The notes beneath the pieces were generated by a model. That model was not told where the DNA came from and made no database searches. It saw nothing but the letters and a program-made list of their open reading frames with translations. The translations under genes were made by a program, and so were the position numbers. Positions 7,748 to 8,826 of a stretch of 8,826 nucleotides of DNA are shown piece after piece. This stretch comes from JAAYCI01 sp047972265 (lineage in GTDB: Bacteria > Bacillota > Clostridia > Oscillospirales > Ruminococcaceae): assembly GCA_047972265.1 (NCBI GenBank), contig JBKEAM010000109.1, positions 1-8,826 on the forward strand, given 5' to 3'. Every line of letters begins with the position of its first letter. Positions within the stretch are counted from its first letter, which is position 1.

Positions 7748-7764
7748 AAGGTGATTCGATATAA
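7736..7764 (+). repeat. 11-bp direct repeat across the yajC -10 and leader
   Basis: ATTCGATATAA occurs at 7736-7746 and again at 7754-7764, an 18-bp period. The first copy overlaps the -10 box and the second the predicted transcript start. It may be a tandem protein-binding site or a small duplication. Confidence 0.5.
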
Positions 7765-7782
7765 GAGGAGGAGTTTTTCCAA

Positions 7783-8109
7783 ATGGATGCCCAGACACTA
7801 TCACTTTTTGCTATGATTGCCGTTGTTGGCGTTGCCTTCTATTTTCTTTCTATCCGTCCGCAGCGTAAAAAAGACAAACAGCAGCAGGAGCTTCGTAACT
7901 CTATTGAAGTTGGGGACGAAATTACCACCATTGGCGGTATTGTAGGCCGTGTGGTAAGCGTAAAAGAAGACACACTTGTTCTTGAGACGGCTGGCGAACG
8001 TTCTCGTATTCGTTTTAAGCGTTGGGCTATTCAGGATGTGGGCAAACTTACACTGGATTCTTCTAATGAAGGCGAAGCAGTTAAGGATAAGTCTAAATCT
8101 GATAAGTAA
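7783..8109 (+). CDS. yajC: Preprotein translocase subunit YajC
   Basis: Accessory subunit of the Sec translocon that associates with SecDF. The 108-aa protein has a single N-terminal membrane helix (about residues 6-24), immediately followed by the family hallmark RPQRKKDKQQQE, then a small cytosolic domain with the conserved GDEITTIGGIVGRVVSV (about 44-60) and a charged Ser/Lys-rich tail. The start is ATG at 7783 with AGGAGGAG about 9 bases upstream. It is followed 33 bases later by the SCIFF peptide gene. yajC next to SCIFF is a recurring clostridial arrangement, which may reflect co-expression or a link between the modified peptide and secretion. Identification is firm; the functional link to SCIFF is inferred. 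Confidence 0.95.
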   Translation: MDAQTLSLFAMIAVVGVAFYFLSIRPQRKKDKQQQELRNSIEVGDEITTIGGIVGRVVSVKEDTLVLETAGERSRIRFKRWAIQDVGKLTLDSSNEGEAVKDKSKSDK

Positions 8110-8142
8110 ACAAGCATTTACGTTTATAGGAGGAACTTCATC

Positions 8143-8307
8143 ATGAAACATATCGTTACAATCAATCACGCAAACCTGCGCAATTCTGCCTGCAAAGGCG
8201 GCTGTGGCGAATGCCAAACTTCTTGCCAATCTGCCTGCAAAACATCCTGCACCGTTGCAAACCAAAAGTGCGAGAATGAATCTATGCAGAACAGCACCGT
8301 TTGCTAA
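8143..8307 (+). CDS. scfA: SCIFF ranthipeptide precursor (six-cysteine in forty-five)
   Basis: Ribosomally made peptide precursor of 54 aa. The leader is MKHIVTINHANLRNSA; the core holds six closely spaced cysteines C17, C21, C24, C28, C32 and C36 (CGECQTSCQSACKTSCT is the family signature), then C43 and a final C54. In studied homologues the maturase links a core Cys to a Thr through a thioether; the C32-Thr37 pair reported for the Clostridium thermocellum peptide is present here at the same positions. The start is ATG at 8143 with AGGAGGA 8 bases upstream. The usual SCIFF ends near residue 45 (here QKCEN), so the last nine residues, ending STVC, are an extension. Its maturase lies 77 bases downstream. 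The biological role of SCIFF peptides is not settled; quorum-type signalling has been proposed for some clostridia. Confidence 0.95.
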   Translation: MKHIVTINHANLRNSACKGGCGECQTSCQSACKTSCTVANQKCENESMQNSTVC

Positions 8308-8330
8308 ACAAGTAAATTTAACTTTTATGG

Positions 8331-8360
8331 CAAGAGGCGGAATAAACCGCCTCTTGTTTT
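8331..8360 (+). terminator. Hairpin with short T-run between scfA and scfB (partial terminator)
   Basis: CAAGAGGCGG (8331-8340) pairs perfectly with CCGCCTCTTG (8347-8356) around a 6-base AATAAA loop, followed by TTTT then GCGCTTTT. The 10-bp GC-rich stem is strong, but the T-run is short and interrupted, so read-through into scfB is likely. It should lower maturase expression relative to the precursor and protect the scfA 3' end. Confidence 0.8.
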
Positions 8361-8384
8361 GCGCTTTTGGAGGAATTGTGGATT

Positions 8385-8826
8385 ATGATTCATTTATTTG
8401 AACGTGCCGGTTTAAAAATAGCATTGGATGTAGGCAGCGGCGCCGTGCATGTTTTAGATGATGCATCTTATGTATTGCTGGGCAGCGTTACAGAAGAAAA
8501 CCTGAAAAACAGTGCATTTCCATTGTTAAAAGATGCAGCAGCAAATAATTTTAGCCTGGAAGAGCTGCGTGACTCTTTTGAGGAACTGGTGGAACTGTAC
8601 AATGCCGGCCTGCTTTTTGCCGATGACAGCTATAAAGAATATAAAGATCAAATTGATGCAGATGCCCCCATAAAGGCAATGTGCCTGCATATGGCGCATG
8701 ATTGCAACTTGCGTTGTAAATACTGCTTTGCTTCTACCGGTGGCTTTGGCGGCTACCGGAAACTAATGAGTTTTGATGTGGCCAAGAAAGCGATAGACCG
8801 TCTTGTAGAACTTAGCAAAGGCCGCC
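8385..8826 (+). CDS. scfB: SCIFF radical SAM maturase, partial (3' end off the right edge)
   Basis: Thioether-forming radical SAM enzyme that modifies the SCIFF peptide; relatives include CteB. Only the first 147 residues are in the window. Residues about 10-92 resemble the PqqD-like peptide-recognition domain that binds the leader (acidic, with LEELRDSFEELVELYNAGLLF). The radical SAM domain begins near 97, with the [4Fe-4S] ligands C107, C111 and C114 in CNLRCKYC, followed by FASTGGFGGYRKLMSF, a stretch typical of SCIFF maturases. The expected C-terminal SPASM domain with auxiliary clusters lies beyond the edge. The start is ATG at 8385 with GGAGGA 10 bases upstream. It is expressed from the yajC promoter through the hairpin upstream, unless a promoter not recognised here exists. 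The pairing with scfA makes the assignment firm. Confidence 0.93.
   Translation, partial: MIHLFERAGLKIALDVGSGAVHVLDDASYVLLGSVTEENLKNSAFPLLKDAAANNFSLEELRDSFEELVELYNAGLLFADDSYKEYKDQIDADAPIKAMCLHMAHDCNLRCKYCFASTGGFGGYRKLMSFDVAKKAIDRLVELSKGR

Noticed and set aside
8204..8401. Plus-strand 65-codon frame overlapping scfA and the hairpin
   Set aside because: It is a different-frame shadow of scfA that runs through the terminator-like hairpin and into scfB. The scfA frame has the SCIFF signature and ribosome site.

Overview
The window reads as a chromosomal segment of a low-to-mid GC Gram-positive bacterium of the class Clostridia, probably a gut Oscillospiraceae/Ruminococcaceae relative. The clearest indicator is the SCIFF precursor peptide with its radical SAM maturase beside yajC, an arrangement typical of Clostridia. 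Strong AGGAGG-type ribosome sites and TTG/GTG starts fit. The lineage is an inference from gene content.

Layout. Positions 1-6253 are all on the minus strand, in transcription order: rlmD (23S rRNA uracil methyltransferase), a soluble GGDEF protein with a collapsed GAF domain, a YciI-like small protein, a membrane-bound GGDEF protein interrupted by a -1 frameshift at an A6 tract, nadE (glutamine-dependent NAD+ synthetase), and an unrecognised two-helix membrane protein cut by the left edge. Gaps are about 30-70 bases with no convincing terminator, so they may share transcription from the promoter upstream of rlmD. Positions 6254-6384 are a divergent control region containing a 17-bp palindrome. 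Positions 6385-8826 are on the plus strand: galactokinase, then a separate promoter driving yajC, scfA (SCIFF peptide) and scfB (maturase, cut by the right edge).

How the parts work together. yajC, scfA and scfB form the most distinctive unit: a ribosomally made Cys-rich peptide, the enzyme that installs thioether links in it, and a Sec-translocon accessory protein. A strong hairpin with a short T-run lies between scfA and scfB and could hold maturase expression below precursor expression. The minus-strand cluster mixes housekeeping functions (rRNA methylation, NAD synthesis) with two c-di-GMP synthase genes flanking a YciI protein.

No tRNA, rRNA, CRISPR array, insertion sequence or phage gene was seen. 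The SCIFF system is a known class. What stands out here is a C-terminally extended SCIFF ending in an extra Cys, the scfA-scfB hairpin, the split diguanylate cyclase, and a left-edge gene with no ordinary start codon.
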